From positions 37,019,081 to 37,083,080 of the forward strand of contig OX485809.1 of NCBI GenBank assembly GCA_950295325.1: a stretch of 64,000 bases of DNA, written 5' to 3'. The position numbers and the translations under genes are program-made. How positions within the stretch are numbered: the stretch's first letter is position 1; each line of letters begins with the position of its first letter. Under the pieces are notes generated by a model that saw only the letters and a program-made list of their open reading frames with translations, made no database searches and was not told the origin of the DNA. This document shows positions 19,347 through 30,292 of this stretch, piece after piece. The DNA comes from Polytrichum commune (taxonomy: Eukaryota > Streptophyta > Polytrichopsida > Polytrichales > Polytrichaceae).

Positions 19347-19774
19347 ATGGACAGTGGCCTCACAAACAATACGGCTGCACCTGCAGCCATGCTACAAGAA
19401 AAAGCTGAAACTCGATGTGAGTTATTCACTGTTGAGATATTCACCGTTGAATATTTTATTGTTGAGATATGTTTTCTTTTAATAACGTGGGTCTCTTTCT
19501 TGCAGTGAGACGTCGGAATGCAAAGAGAGACAGGGCTTGCGATAACAGACCACCACTACCTACTCAATGTGTATTGCCATTGGCCTGTGTAGAGAAAATT
19601 GTAATGGAGACAGTAGGATTCACTGATGTTGATGATATGTACTCCAAGATCAGGACATTTATGTTGGAGGAGAACAAACAGGCCAAGAAGAAGATTTTTG
19701 AAAACATCAAAAGCATGACTGAGGAAGAGGCCATCAGGAGTGTTGGAAAGTTTTTAATGCAGGGACGAACTTGA
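19347..19774 (+). CDS. Small two-exon gene of unknown function
   Basis: The ATG at 19347 lies three bases after a TGTACAG acceptor. Exons 19347-19416 and 19506-19774 join in phase 1 across an 89-bp intron (GTGAGT..TTGCAG) to give 112 residues. The C-terminal part is charged and helical (SKIRTFMLEENKQAKKKIF, then SMTEEEAIRSVGKFLMQ). I do not recognise the family. The acceptor before the start suggests an untranslated leader exon or a longer gene. Confidence 0.45.
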
Positions 19775-20479
19775 AGGTGATCTCTAACATCACTTGAAAT
19801 AATTGTATAGATGTTGAACTACCATTTTTTGTCCTGTGAATGCTGGAATTTGTGTTCTTAGTGATACCATGTGTTCGCTTGTGATATGTGGCACACATGT
19901 ATACTCTGGATAAATCTAGTTGCTAAATACGATTGCAATTGCTGAGTTTTCAAACAGCAGTTTTCTTGTCTCAACCGTGCTAATCGCAGATCATCAATCG
20001 CGAACTTTCTTGTCCCGTATCGTACTCTGAAGTGCTCATGTATTACTAAGTCTCTGTTCTTCAGAGTCCGCATATATAATACATGATGATGTATTTGGCA
20101 GTGTTGAATTTCCCTGTGTTCGACTTCCCTGTACTGATGAATTTCTCTCTGCATTTGACGTAGGGCATCGACTTCATCTATCATTTGAATCAATCGTAAA
20201 GCACATTCCATGTGCACTGCAATTGGTGTTTGAAGATGCAGGGCTTGTTCCGTATCAAGAAGCCGGGCTACTTCCAAGTGATGAATCTTGAGTGAAACAT
20301 TCAGGCTTTAGGGAGGTCTTAGTTTGGTTAGGACACTGTAGGTGCCTTCTTTGTGATCATAATGGTTTTTGTAGTGCAGATCTTAGTTTGCTGTTTCTAA
20401 TTTGTAGGGTGGTTCTAGCAGAGACTGAGAGTAGGATGACGACTTCATACGTGTGCTTTACCATTTGCTTTCAGCTTCA

Positions 20480-20800
20480 CATTCACATTTTTGCTAAATT
20501 GATTTTTCTCCACATGGTTTTCAATTGAGTTTTTTCCACATTGTGTTCAATTCATGTTTTTTCACATGGTTTTCAATTCATGTTTTTCCACATGCAATTC
20601 AATTGATGTTTCTCCACATGCAATTCAATTGATGTTTCTCCACATGCAATTCAATTGAGGCTTCTCCAGTAGGTTTTCAATTGTTGTTTTCCCTCATGGT
20701 AATCAATTGCAATTTCTCCACATGGTTTTTAGTTGAGATTTTTGCACATGGTTTTTAGTTGAGGTTTTTTCACATGGTTTTTAGTTGAGGTTTCTCACAT
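20480..20800. repeat. TTTTTCCACATGGTTTTCAATTGA-type minisatellite
   Basis: Roughly 11 imperfect tandem units of about 27 bp. Each has a TTTCTCCACATG-like block followed by GTTTTCAATTGA, GCAATTCAATTGA or GTTTTTAGTTGAG. Later units diverge towards TTTTTAGTTGAGG. Confidence 0.85.
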
Positions 20801-20809
20801 GGTGTTCTA

Positions 20810-21296
20810 CCTTTACTTTCCTATTCAGCAAGGTGGTAATGGTCCAATTTTTACCACATGCTCATATTCCCACATCAATACAAAGAAGGTGGGAAAGAAA
20901 AGGGAAATGTTATTTCTATTCCCTTCTGGGAAAGTCTACTACCTCCCTTGTGGAAGAGGGTGGGCAGAATGTAATTGCGTGTCTTGTGCCATGTTGAGTA
21001 CTGATGGGCACCTTTGACACCCAATGGATTGACATTGAAAGCGTGATTTGCATCATTGCATTGTCATTCAAATCTAATAGCAACGTTTACACCCTAAAAG
21101 AAACTGATCGGCAGGTGCTAGATGAATTTGTGTCAAAAACTACTTAGCATTGCAGGTTATTCAAGTAGTTACGGTTTTATCTTTATTTGTCAGTGTCTCC
21201 ATGATATGCACATTTAGTTTTATTCATTGTGTTTGTAAACACAATGAGAACATTTATTTCATACTACTATGATTGTGCACAAATACTTTGTAAATT
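20810..21296. other. AT-rich spacer, nothing recognised
   Basis: A short open frame at 20785-21017 starts in the minisatellite and has no recognisable domain. Confidence 0.5.
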
Positions 21297-21520
21297 GGAG
21301 TTATCCTAAAAGTCAAATGGCGTTTGAACAAGATATCATGTGTTTTGATTTAATGTACTCTTATTTGTTCATTGTAAATAGTTATGAAGTTTGAAAGAGC
21401 TTGGTGGTCCCTCATTGGAGTTATTTTAAAAGTCAAGTGGCGTTTGAACAAGATGCCATGTGTTTTGATTTAATGTACTCTTATTTGTTCAAAGGCCACT
21501 TGACTTTTAGGATAACTCTA
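21297..21520. repeat. Direct repeat with an inverted third arm
   Basis: A segment GGAGTTATCCTAAAAGTCAA..GGCGTTTGAACAAG..CTTATTTGTTCA occurs at about 21296-21372 and again at about 21417-21490. The sequence at 21491-21520 is close to the reverse complement of its start (CACTTGACTTTTAGGATAACTC). The transcript could fold into a hairpin. Confidence 0.75.
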
Positions 21521-21867
21521 TTGTGTTTCATAATATGAATGATTTCATACTAAAGGTTTGTATAGTTTTTATGTGATCTATACAAATTGCTCTTTTATAT
21601 CATTTACACTTTAACCTACATTGTTTGATTTCATGTATGTGTTCATAATTTGATGTAGGACAAAAACTGTAGTAGAATTTTTTTTTAAATCTAAATTACC
21701 ATATCGTTTTTTCATATCAATTTGGAATTATAAGTAATGCAAGCCCCTTTAATAATAAGCCAAATTAGAAAATTATATAATGATAGCCCGTGGAAAAAGA
21801 AAAGAAAAGAAAGTAATACCCCCCTATAAAATGGTGGTTGTTCGCACCTATATCCTTAAATTTCTAA

Positions 21868-21888
21868 CACACTGCCCCCCCCCCGAGC
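21868..21888. repeat. C-run terminus of a possible DNA transposon
   Basis: ACTG, a run of nine or ten C, then GAG. It resembles the right end of the 1.2-kb element at 45173-45188. The matching left end was not found nearby, so this is probably a truncated copy. Confidence 0.4.
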
Positions 21889-22553
21889 TCTTGAGTTGGG
21901 CCATTCCTCTTGAATGACAAAAGGAAAAGAGGGGGTGGTAGATTGGCACTCTCTAGCCTCCTTTTCCCTCATCCCATTTTTTACTAGTGTAGCGATTGGA
22001 ACATGGTTATCCTTTGGAAGGCCTTTGCCTCTATTCGTCCAATTCATGGCTTGGAATCCTAGCCAAAAGGGGGGGCGGGTGGAACCGGCATTCGGTTTAC
22101 CTTTAGCCTTTTTTTGGGTTAGGGTAGCTTGAGAGGATGAGATGCGTTTTTGTGTAACAAACATATCTATATCAGGGTCATTCTCTAGGGCTAGTAATTT
22201 TTCCTTGTATCTTTGTGAGGAGCTTGAATTCGTGACGCGTTGAGACATTCTGAGCATGACAACAATTTGTGTTAAACTTCTAGTGTTTCTTTTTACATTT
22301 ACATAATTTCTATCTCTCCTTGACTTATCTTGTGGGGTTGGGTGGAAGGTAAGAAATGAGGTGTGTATTTTATGACTATGGATGCCTATGGTATATGTAG
22401 GCGAAAAATTGTGTTGATACCCGTATTTTTGAGATTTTAAGTATTTATTGGGATGGGTGATAGTTTTGGTGTTTTTGTAGTAGGAGGTTATTTGGTTTTT
22501 AGTGTGTGTCCAATTATCTATTTGAGCGGATACACTTTGTTTGTACATACTAA
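21889..22553 (-). other. Older repeat, left part (cut by the Harbinger insertion)
   Basis: A minus-strand frame runs from 22548 to 21856 (230 codons). It contains a charged segment RYKEKLLALENDPDIDMFVT and no recognised domain. The upstream part (about 22320-22553) resembles 30480-30722 on the other side of the Harbinger element, sharing GTTGATACCCGTAT, TTTATTGGGATGGG-like and TTTTAGTGTGTGTCCAA-like blocks. The Harbinger element therefore interrupted a repeat with internal duplications. The repeat's class is not clear. Confidence 0.5.
22551..22553. repeat. Target-site duplication TAA (left)
   Basis: Matches TAA at 30290-30292; three-base TWA duplications are typical of PIF/Harbinger. Confidence 0.85.
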
Positions 22554-22579
22554 GGGCATCGCCAGCCCATTCCCGGCAA
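22554..22579 (+). repeat. Harbinger left terminal inverted repeat
   Basis: Starts GGGCATCGCCAGCCCA and ends CCGGCAA; pairs with 30264-30289 in reverse complement with mismatches only in the centre. Confidence 0.9.
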
Positions 22580-22738
22580 CGGTAACTACCGGGAATAGTG
22601 AGCCCGGGCTCGGGCCAACGGGCTCGGTACCTAGCCCGTTATGCACAGGGTCCCTGTAAAGCTACTCCCGCTCTCGGCACATTTTTCGAGTTTGCCGAGA
22701 GAAGTTGTCCTCCCGCTACGGTCGTGGCAGAGGCCACC

Positions 22739-23841
22739 ATGGCACACCAAATGGCGGGAAAGCCACGCAAGGGAAGAAATTTCAGTGCCGATGAGGAGAG
22801 AAGCTTGTGTAGGAGTTTTCTTGCTGTTTCGCAAGACCCAATTTGTGGCAATGGTCAACGCAATTCTGCATTCTGGGATCGCATCACCGCTCATTTCAAT
22901 CAGAACAAACCACGCTCAAGTCCTGTGAGACCAACTAGGTCGCTAGAGACAAAATGGGGTCAAATCAAGCACGATGTGGGCAAATTCTGTGGGGCGTACA
23001 AGCAAGTGTTTGATTGCAGAGAGTCCGGCGCCTCCCTTGACGATGTTGTTGACAAATCGCTCCAATTTTATCGGGATAGGCATCCCAAGCACCAAGAATT
23101 TGCTTACTTGCATTGCTGGCATGTTTTGAAGGAGATTCCGAGGTGGTGGGATTCCCCTGTGGATGTGCAACGGCGATCAGCGGAGATTAGCCCTAGAGGG
23201 CAAAGCATGGGCAAGCGGAAATCTCCTTCTCCTCCGACAATTGCTGGTGAGGTTGGCATGGCGGATGAACCAAGTGCCGAAGAAGATGAGGTCCTCGTTG
23301 CAGATGAACCAAGTGCACAGAGGTTTGTCGTCGCGAGTCCCACAGGGTTTCCCCCCGTCCCACCAGGCCACAGGGTTCGAAGTCGGCAAAGGTGGATCTC
23401 TTGCAGCAGAAGAAACGGGAGAAGGTGTTGCAATGTCAAGCTCGGGCTACAGAAACCATGGCGGAAGCGAGCCTCCGCAAGGCAAATGCACTGCAGGATC
23501 AGTGTGCAATGTCTCTCTTCACCATGCCGTTGGAAGAGGGCATGACCGAGGAGGCAAGAAGATATTTCACCCTCCGTCGGCAGGAGGAGATTGAAAGACT
23601 GGAGCGACGCATGAGGGTGGAGAGGCGTGCTGCGGAGCTAGAGGAGCTTGAACACGCGAAGCTCATCAAGGACCGCAACCTGGAGTCGAGCACTAGAAGG
23701 AATCGCGCCGTTGCAGTCCCTGTGGTGGCCTTCGACACGCCTGCACCACCATGGGCACCCTCTCCGACCAATTTGGAATCTGGCGCTGCAGTTGCGGATG
23801 AGACTCCTCGAATTTTGCCCGTCTTCACAGGTGAATGCTGA
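22739..23841 (+). pseudogene. Harbinger Myb/trihelix-like protein, frameshifted
   Basis: The chosen ATG is at 22739 (MAHQMAGKPRKG), after GCCACC. The N-terminal part has a SANT/trihelix-like domain: NFSADEERSLCRSFLAVS, FWDRITAHFNQNK and SLETKWGQIKHDVGKFCGAY, a pattern typical of Harbinger DNA-binding partners. An acidic linker follows. At about 23350, by the C-run, the frame shifts. The other frame then gives RPQGSKSAK, KKREKVLQ, EASLRKANALQDQ and a charged helix (RRQEEIERLERRM), the usual C-terminal half of these proteins, ending in TGA at 23841. A one-base slip in the C-run is the simplest explanation. An intron is less likely. Confidence 0.85.
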
Positions 23842-24659
23842 AACCCTGGGGTTGACATTGTTGGCAGTAGGGTTTCCTGTTGTCTGCTGGGATTACGGGT
23901 TTAGTTTTAGGGTGCTGGGATTGTTGGTTGTGGGTTTAGAGGGTTTTTGCAGTTGGAATTCGCCGAATGCTGGGTGCCGACAACACCTACGAATTCGCCG
24001 AATGCTTGGAGTGTTCTCCTCCATCTCCAGACACCACAATTAGTGCAAGCAAGAGCTTGACAATTACTAGATCGTCACCACATGATGGTAGCCCTTCGGA
24101 GCTGGATCGTTCGGACACCTCCATGTCATCTGCAGAGCTTTCTCTGTCAACTCAAAGCCTGCAAAACCGTGGAGATCTCTGCAAGGTGGGTTAGTTTCCA
24201 TTTCCCAGCTATTCGTGTTGTAACTTGTCAACCTTCAAGCACATGAACTTATTACATGTGCAGTTACTAAAATTTGTTATAAGATTTGTTGCTTGTTGTA
24301 ACTGGTCAACCTTCGAGTTCAGTAAAATAACAGATTCAGTTACTTGATTCAGCTGATAACCTAGTCTTCCTCGTACTAAAAGGAGAAGACGAGGGTAGTG
24401 AAGGTGTGATTCTCACATGGTCGGCTGCGATACACTACTCAGTTATAGGTGAAAATTTTCAAACGAAGTGATAGTCATCAATTACAATTTCAGGTGGTAA
24501 TTATCTCACGATTTCCATGTAGAAATCATGTAATTAAGTAAAGGAAGAAGAGGAACCGATGCTTGCCTGCTGAGATTCTCATAAGGACATCAGGTGTCAA
24601 CAACTATGCATGTTCTTGGACCTCAGACATGTTCTTGATGCCGATGATGCATTCAATGA

Positions 24660-26140
24660 GATTTGATAATGGCTTCAGTGACATCAATACCTCTGGTGGT
24701 GGAGGTTTTGGAAACAATGCATCAAGTTTTGGCATGGATGCAGATACCTTTAAGCCTAAAGGTATGCGAGTTCACAGTGATCTTGACTATATGCTATGGC
24801 ACTGGAAGCCACTGTGGCAACCGAGATTTCAGCAGTTACCTGTAGAATATTCCTTCAAGCTGTCAGCTTAAAATTTTGTTCCAGTCTGTATCTTAGGGGA
24901 TTCTGGGTTTGCTGAGAACTGTGTTTTGTGACTTTTGCAACAGCTCGTCCCACCTCTGCCTCAGCTCCTGCCAAGGGATCTGGCATGCAATTGGGCAAGT
25001 CGACCAAGACAAATCAATTCCTGGAGTCACTCAAAGCTGAAGGCGAGGTTATAGTTGAAGATGTGGCTCCTGGTCCAGCACGAGCAGCTGCTGTGCCTGT
25101 GAGCTCAGATCCCATAACAGTGGGAGTGGAGGAGAAGCTTGTAGTTCAATTGAAGAAGGATGGTGGTGTTGAGAATCTGGAAGTACAGGGTAGTATGTCT
25201 CTTGTTGTGCAGAACGAAGAGGATGCTTACATTCGAGTGCAGGTACATCTTCATTATGACATCTTTGATTTTTGTTTTACGTCATCTTAGTAATGATGAA
25301 ACAATTTCTGTACACTCTGATGGATGTGACTTTGTGGTGAGAGAGTGCTCCCTTTGTTGAGATAGATCAGAAGAATATACAGTTAGGATGTACATACTTC
25401 AAAACTGCATGTATTTGTATCTGAGGAGAATTCTTGTATGGTCATGCAGTCTTTAAAAGATTGCATAAATAGATGTGTAATGCTGCTGTGGTCTAAATTA
25501 TTATGGCTTGTCTACAGGTTGAGTCAAGTGCTAACAGAGCATTTGTTTTCAAGACACATCCCAACATCGACAAGAACTTATATTCTGACAAAAATATTCT
25601 GGGGTTAAAGGATCCCAGCCGACCATTCCCCACAGGAAATCCTCTTGGTATCTTAAAGTGGCGTATGCAAAGCAAAAAAGATTCTCTGGTTCCTCTGAGC
25701 AGTACGTGATCATGAATGTGTAAAGTGGCTTATTCATGCCTATTTCTACTTTTTTGTTTTCAACCTAGTGTCTCAACGAAGTCTGGAAACTGTTATATGA
25801 TTCTACAAGGATGTATGTGTATTTCATGTTACAAATATTGTGTGCTGCTCTGTCTAAGAGGATCAAGAATGGTATTTCTTGATATTATTGAGTGATTTTC
25901 TTTCAGCACAAAGATTGTTGCTTGTTTAGAATGACAGCAGATAACTTTGTGCTGATGATAAATACTTATATGTTTTCATGTTGCAGTCAATTGCTGGCCA
26001 TCAGTATCTGGTGGAGAATCATATGTGAATATCGAATATGAAGCCTCTAAATCATTTGAACTTCAAATCGTTATTATTCACATTCCTTTGCCTGCCCTCC
26101 GTGATGTGCCTATGGTGAACTAAGTGGATGGAGAATGGAG
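24660..26140 (+). pseudogene. Captured fragment of coatomer delta subunit (delta-COP) gene
   Basis: Four exons with consensus splice sites match the C-terminal half of plant delta-COP, the COPI coat subunit with a mu-homology domain. Exon ending 24761 encodes the glycine-rich linker (GGGGFGNNAS, DADTFKPKG). Exon 24944-25242 encodes GSGMQLGKSTKTNQFLESLK, EGEVIVEDV and VQLKKDGGVENLEVQG. Exon 25518-25701 encodes FKTHPNIDKNLYSDKNILGL and LKWRMQSKK. Exon 25987-26140 encodes [20 protein letters not shown] and [10 protein letters not shown]. In that last exon TAA replaces a sense codon just before VDGEW. Both the N-terminal half and the end of the protein are missing. Introns are retained, so capture was from genomic DNA, not mRNA. 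Confidence 0.9.
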
Positions 26141-26478
26141 GTAAGTTTTGCCAAACCTTGGGAGTGATCGTATCCACGATCACCAACAAGAGTCGAATGT
26201 ATGTATTGGAGAACAGAGGTCAGAACTAATGCCGGTTTGTGAATTCTAAAACTCTCTCAGCCGGTCTTGAGTTGCTTCGATATCAAGATTCTGGTAAAGT
26301 TCTCTAGAAACAGAGTTCCGACTAGGTTATACGGGCTTGTAGTCACATTTTTCGCAAGCCTGGTGAGCTTTAGTGTACTTAAAGAGTGAGTAGAGAAGCT
26401 AATCTTTGTTGCAAAACACGAGCATAATAATAGTTGTTGCGTTTTTTTTCTCTTCATTTTTCAGAAGTCACACCAATC

Positions 26479-27377
26479 ATGATTCCAAGAATGACGAATA
26501 TGACTTCACAATCATGCAGCAGAGCATTTGTTCCTTCCATAATTCGTCTGGCGGCAATTCTAGGATTGTGCATAAACATGGGAATGCACGTCCAAGCTGA
26601 AACAGCGAGGCAATACATTGTAGGGAGTGGTTACATAAATGGTTCCTTGTGGATCAACACTTTGAATGGAGCTGTGAATGCAACCGCCCTGGAGAATGCA
26701 TACAAGAACTGGTCAGATTCTGTGAATGTCACTGTGGGAGATTCGCTAAGTATGTCCCTCTCTTCAATCTTCAGAAGTTTCACATTCGATCTTGTACAAT
26801 ATTAATTCTGTTTGAACTAGATGTTTCTGAACGAGCATCCGTTTCCCCTGGATGTTTTTTTAATGTTTCAGTCAAGTGGATACTTACAGTTTGTTCTATT
26901 TTCTGAACAGTTTTCAATTACGAAAGAGGTGCACACACGGTGTACATTGTGAAAACCTTAGATGAATATACCAGCTGCTCAATAGGCAGCAATGCCTTGC
27001 AAGTGACTGATGGAAGCCCCACTACTGTAAGTTTTTTGATCTCCTTCATCGTCATTGGCAAATCTGAAGAATAGAGTGGTTATGTGGAGTGCCACCAGCC
27101 TTGTACTTGGTTTTTTTCCTATGTTGATTCCATTGGTGTCTGTTTGACCCAGGGTGAGGAAACTCCAGAAGATTTCTTAATGTTGATGATGCTCTTGATT
27201 TGTAACTTTCTTCTCTGCTCATAGTGGTGTAAAATTGGTCTTATAAATGAATTGTTCTTTCAATGCTTGACTGCACAGTACACGGTGAAAGAATCAGACT
27301 CGCCAACACTCTACTTTGCGTGCAGCATTGTCGGACACTGCCTACAGGGCCAGAAAGTGGCCATAAATATTCCTGCT
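26479..27377 (+). pseudogene. Captured fragment of a phytocyanin (blue copper protein) gene
   Basis: Exons 26479-26749, 26911-27026 and 27279-27377 join in frame (486 bp) with GT-AG introns. The ATG at 26479 opens a hydrophobic leader (RLAAILGLCINMGM) typical of a secretory signal peptide. The copper-binding fold is recognisable: YKNWSDSVNVTVGDSL, then FNYERGAHTVYIV with the first histidine ligand, and LYFACSIVGHCLQGQKVAI with the cysteine and second histidine. The Q of GQK is at the axial position, as in stellacyanin-type members. No stop or anchor region follows, since the last exon ends at a donor with nothing matching beyond. It has the same orientation as the delta-COP fragment. Phytocyanins are known only from land plants and close relatives. 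Confidence 0.85.
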
Positions 27378-28194
27378 GTAAGTTCTCCAGTTTTTTTTTT
27401 TTTGGTTCTCTCCCCTCTATCCACTTAGGAATTTTCTTCTGTTTTCATCTCACATGATAACGTATGTGGGGTGTTATTCGGTTTGTTTTTCATGTTCTTT
27501 AACTTCTATTGATTATTTACACAACGAAACTCGTGTTGTATGAGCAAGTCTATGATGAAACATCAACAAAACCGGTTTAAAAATTGGGCCTCCGCTGATT
27601 TAGTTATGGTTATTGGAAGTGTATGTTTGTTGATTCTTAACTGAATTCATAAGTCCTCCAATTGTGTTCAATATTCAGTGTGGAGTAGTTAATAAAAAGT
27701 GACGATGTAGTTTAATCTCTCTTAAATATGCGTCTTTATGGTGTTTGTTCTTTGATCCTCATCTGACCATGCAGTTACGATGAGCAACATCTCCCTTTGA
27801 AAGTTTTGGTTCAAGCTGAAAGTAACAACAGGGACAGTCCATATTTGAAGAACCAATTAGGAAGGACTTAATTTGTTTATAACTTAAATGTGTCAGCTAG
27901 TTGCAGAACTTAAGATCATGGCGATCATGGGGATGGAGACATATTTGATGCCCCAATATTTTTGTCTCATTATACTGTTTTGAGCCTGTCAATATGAGAA
28001 TTCTATGTGTCTCGATAAACACGAAAATAATGACATCACTGTATTGTGTTACAGACCAACACAATGAAGAGCGCATTTGAAGATTGACTTTCGAGGATTT
28101 GGCAATTCAGGAAAAGGAAACCACTCTTTCTGACAACAACAAGGGAAAGCACAGCATCTGAGCTCTGTTCTGGTTACAGAGTGGTGTTTGACAT
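27378..28194. other. Non-coding interior of the Harbinger element
   Basis: AT-rich, intron-like sequence after the phytocyanin fragment, with no further exon that I can assign. Confidence 0.5.
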
Positions 28195-28219
28195 TTGTGT
28201 AACTTGCATGTGATTGCAG

Positions 28220-28600
28220 GAGATCAAGAGGATTCGAACTGGGGCGACACGGAGGCAATCCCGGACACCCAAGCTGCTGCAGGGGAGTCACAACCCGACG
28301 AGATGCTCGGTGGCAGCCAAGACAGAAGACTCGAAGGACCAAGCCAGTGTAGAACTTTTAGAGCAGGGTTAAGTGTAGAAGTGCCACAAACTGATTATGT
28401 GTGCTCCCAGCCTAGTGCATTTGGACATACAAATGTTATGTATGGTTTGCATAGTGTAGGTTTAAGTCAAAATCAAGGTGCCTTTAATGAGAATCACATG
28501 ATGGGTTACAGAAATGGTGGGACTGGTCTTAACCTCAATGCCCAATTTTTTTCACAATAAAGAGAGTCTCATATTATCAGAATTCAAATTTGCAGCCCTA
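28220..28600 (+). pseudogene. Unidentified coding-like fragment inside the Harbinger element
   Basis: After a GATTGCAG acceptor an open frame runs to TAA at 28560. Its later part is rich in N, Q and G (GLSQNQGAFNENHMMGYRNG). Just beyond the stop, another frame gives YYQNSNLQPYGVNLSLQPS, similar in composition, so a frameshift near 28555 is possible. It may be a third captured fragment or a relic of a transposon protein. Confidence 0.35.
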
Positions 28601-28610
28601 TGGTGTAAAT

Positions 28611-29915
28611 CTAAGTCTGCAACCCTCCTTTCACCGTCCACAAGTGTTGAATGAGATCATTGCGCAAAGCAAAGTGTGCCTCAACATTCTCAAGTTCCCT
28701 AGTGCCTGATTGCAACTCTCGAAATGATAGCGGATGCCTCACCCGCTCAACCGGAAGGCCCCAATCACCAAAAGCCTCTAGTGACAAACCTTGCTCATCT
28801 TCTATGATCATGTTGTGCAAGATTATACATGCGATCATGATGTCTTCAATTGTGCCAAGATCCCATTGTCGGACGGGGTTTTTCAGAATCTCAAACCTCG
28901 CCTGCAATACGCCAAAGGCACGCTCGACATCCTTTCGGGCACTTTCTTGGCACATAGTGAAGTGCTCTTTCATCTCCCCAATTGGCTCATGGATCAGTTG
29001 CACGAAGCACGCCCACGGGGGGTAAATGCCATCTGCAAGAAGGTAGAATCGAGGGTAGACATGTTCATTTACTTGGAAGCTGAGATCGCGGCCTTCTCCT
29101 TGAAGCAGGTTGGAAACAAGAGGCGATCTATCTAGAACATTGATATCATTATTTCCCCCGGGGAGTCCAAAGAATGCATGCCATATCCACAAGCTTTGAT
29201 CAGCTATGGCCTCGAGGATAATAGAGCGGTTCTTGTCCTTGTCCTGGAATTGCCCTTGCCACGCAACCGGGCAATTCTTCCAAATCCAGTGCATACAATC
29301 AATACTCCCAAACATACCGGGGAAGCCTCGGGCCTCATTGATAGCCATTTGGCGCTCAAAATCTTGATGTGTGGGCTGCCTCAAGTAAGTGGACTCAAAA
29401 CATCCCCGCACTGCCTTAACAAACCGGTGCAAGCTCTCATGGGCTGTGGACTCCCCCAATCTACAATACTCATCGCACGCGTCTGCAGGCAATCCATACG
29501 CAAGCATCCTCAATGCTGCGGTGTATTTTTGCAATGTGCTCAATCCCAACCTACCAACAGCATCAACACCTTGGACAAACCATGGATCAAATGTCGCCAC
29601 TGCATCCATAATGGAAACGTACAATTCCCGTCTCATTCTAAATCGCCTACGGAAATGAACAGGACCATAGGTGGGATTCTCCGCAAAGTAATCCTGATAC
29701 AAGAGGTTATGGTATGCTTCCCTGTCACGAAAAATGTTCTGCCTCCCCATTGTACTCCCACCAGGCTTCTGTCTCACCAGCGCCTCACCTTCCACCTCCT
29801 CCACAACTGCTGCAACCATAGCTGAGAAAAATCCCTCCTCATACTCCTCTTCATCTTCATCACTTTGTAATGCCATGTCAATAGACGCCTGGACCTCCTT
29901 CCTCCATGCCTCCAT
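28611..29915 (-). CDS. PIF/Harbinger DDE transposase (HARBI1-like nuclease), intact
   Basis: 434 codons from ATG to TGA, with no frame break. An acidic N-terminus (DEDEEEYEEG) is followed by FRRRFRMRRELYVSIMDAV and a helical region. The DDE catalytic core has D206 in FGSIDCMHW, D257 in GGNNDINVLD, D295 in YLLADGIYP and E331 in KDVERAFGVLQARF, followed by the IACIILHNMIIEDE segment conserved in the family. Length is within the normal range. It cuts and pastes DNA at TWA targets with the Myb-like partner, which here is frameshifted. The gene is convergent with the captured fragments. Confidence 0.95.
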   Translation of the reverse strand: MEAWRKEVQASIDMALQSDEDEEEYEEGFFSAMVAAVVEEVEGEALVRQKPGGSTMGRQNIFRDREAYHNLLYQDYFAENPTYGPVHFRRRFRMRRELYVSIMDAVATFDPWFVQGVDAVGRLGLSTLQKYTAALRMLAYGLPADACDEYCRLGESTAHESLHRFVKAVRGCFESTYLRQPTHQDFERQMAINEARGFPGMFGSIDCMHWIWKNCPVAWQGQFQDKDKNRSIILEAIADQSLWIWHAFFGLPGGNNDINVLDRSPLVSNLLQGEGRDLSFQVNEHVYPRFYLLADGIYPPWACFVQLIHEPIGEMKEHFTMCQESARKDVERAFGVLQARFEILKNPVRQWDLGTIEDIMIACIILHNMIIEDEQGLSLEAFGDWGLPVERVRHPLSFRELQSGTRELENVEAHFALRNDLIQHLWTVKGGLQT

Positions 29916-30263
29916 ACGTACCCACTACTATGAGAATCACAACTACAACACAAAGGGAACCAACTATGAAAGAAAAAAAGAACTTAGAGGAACCTAAACC
30001 CTAGAACTTGGAGGAAGCTCTTGCTAACTCTTGGAGGAAGAATTTGGAGCAAACGCTCCTAGACAACCCTACCCTAAACCCTAACCCGGGCTCCACCCGG
30101 CTAAATCCACACCCGGGCTCCACCCTGCCTTATCCACAAGCCGGGGGATCTGTGTGCCGGGGTCCACCCGGGGGGCCCTTGCCGGGCAATGGGCTGGACC
30201 CCCCTCCCGCCAAACCCTCCCTCCATTGGCAGGGCTCCCTGCATCCCGCCCTGCCGGGAGCCC

Positions 30264-30292
30264 TTGCCGGCCCTGGGCTGGCGATGCCCTAA
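30264..30292 (-). repeat. Harbinger right terminal inverted repeat and TAA
   Basis: Ends TGGGCTGGCGATGCCC at 30289, then TAA (30290-30292). Confidence 0.9.

Larger units (their letters stand above)
22554..30289. mobile_element. PIF/Harbinger DNA transposon carrying host-gene fragments
   Basis: A 7736-bp element with terminal inverted repeats (GGGCATCGCCAGCCCA and, further in, CCGGCAA) and a TAA duplication. It encodes the two usual Harbinger proteins: a Myb/trihelix-like protein on the plus strand at the left and the DDE transposase on the minus strand at the right. Between them, 23.8-28.2 kb holds exons and introns of a delta-COP gene and a phytocyanin gene. Harbinger elements of this class are normally much shorter, so most of the excess length is captured DNA. 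The transposase frame is intact and the Myb-like frame has one shift. Confidence 0.93.

Noticed and set aside
19858-20277. 139-codon minus-strand open frame
   Set aside because: Repetitive H/Q/E-rich reading with no recognisable domain; it may be chance or the untranslated part of a plus-strand gene.
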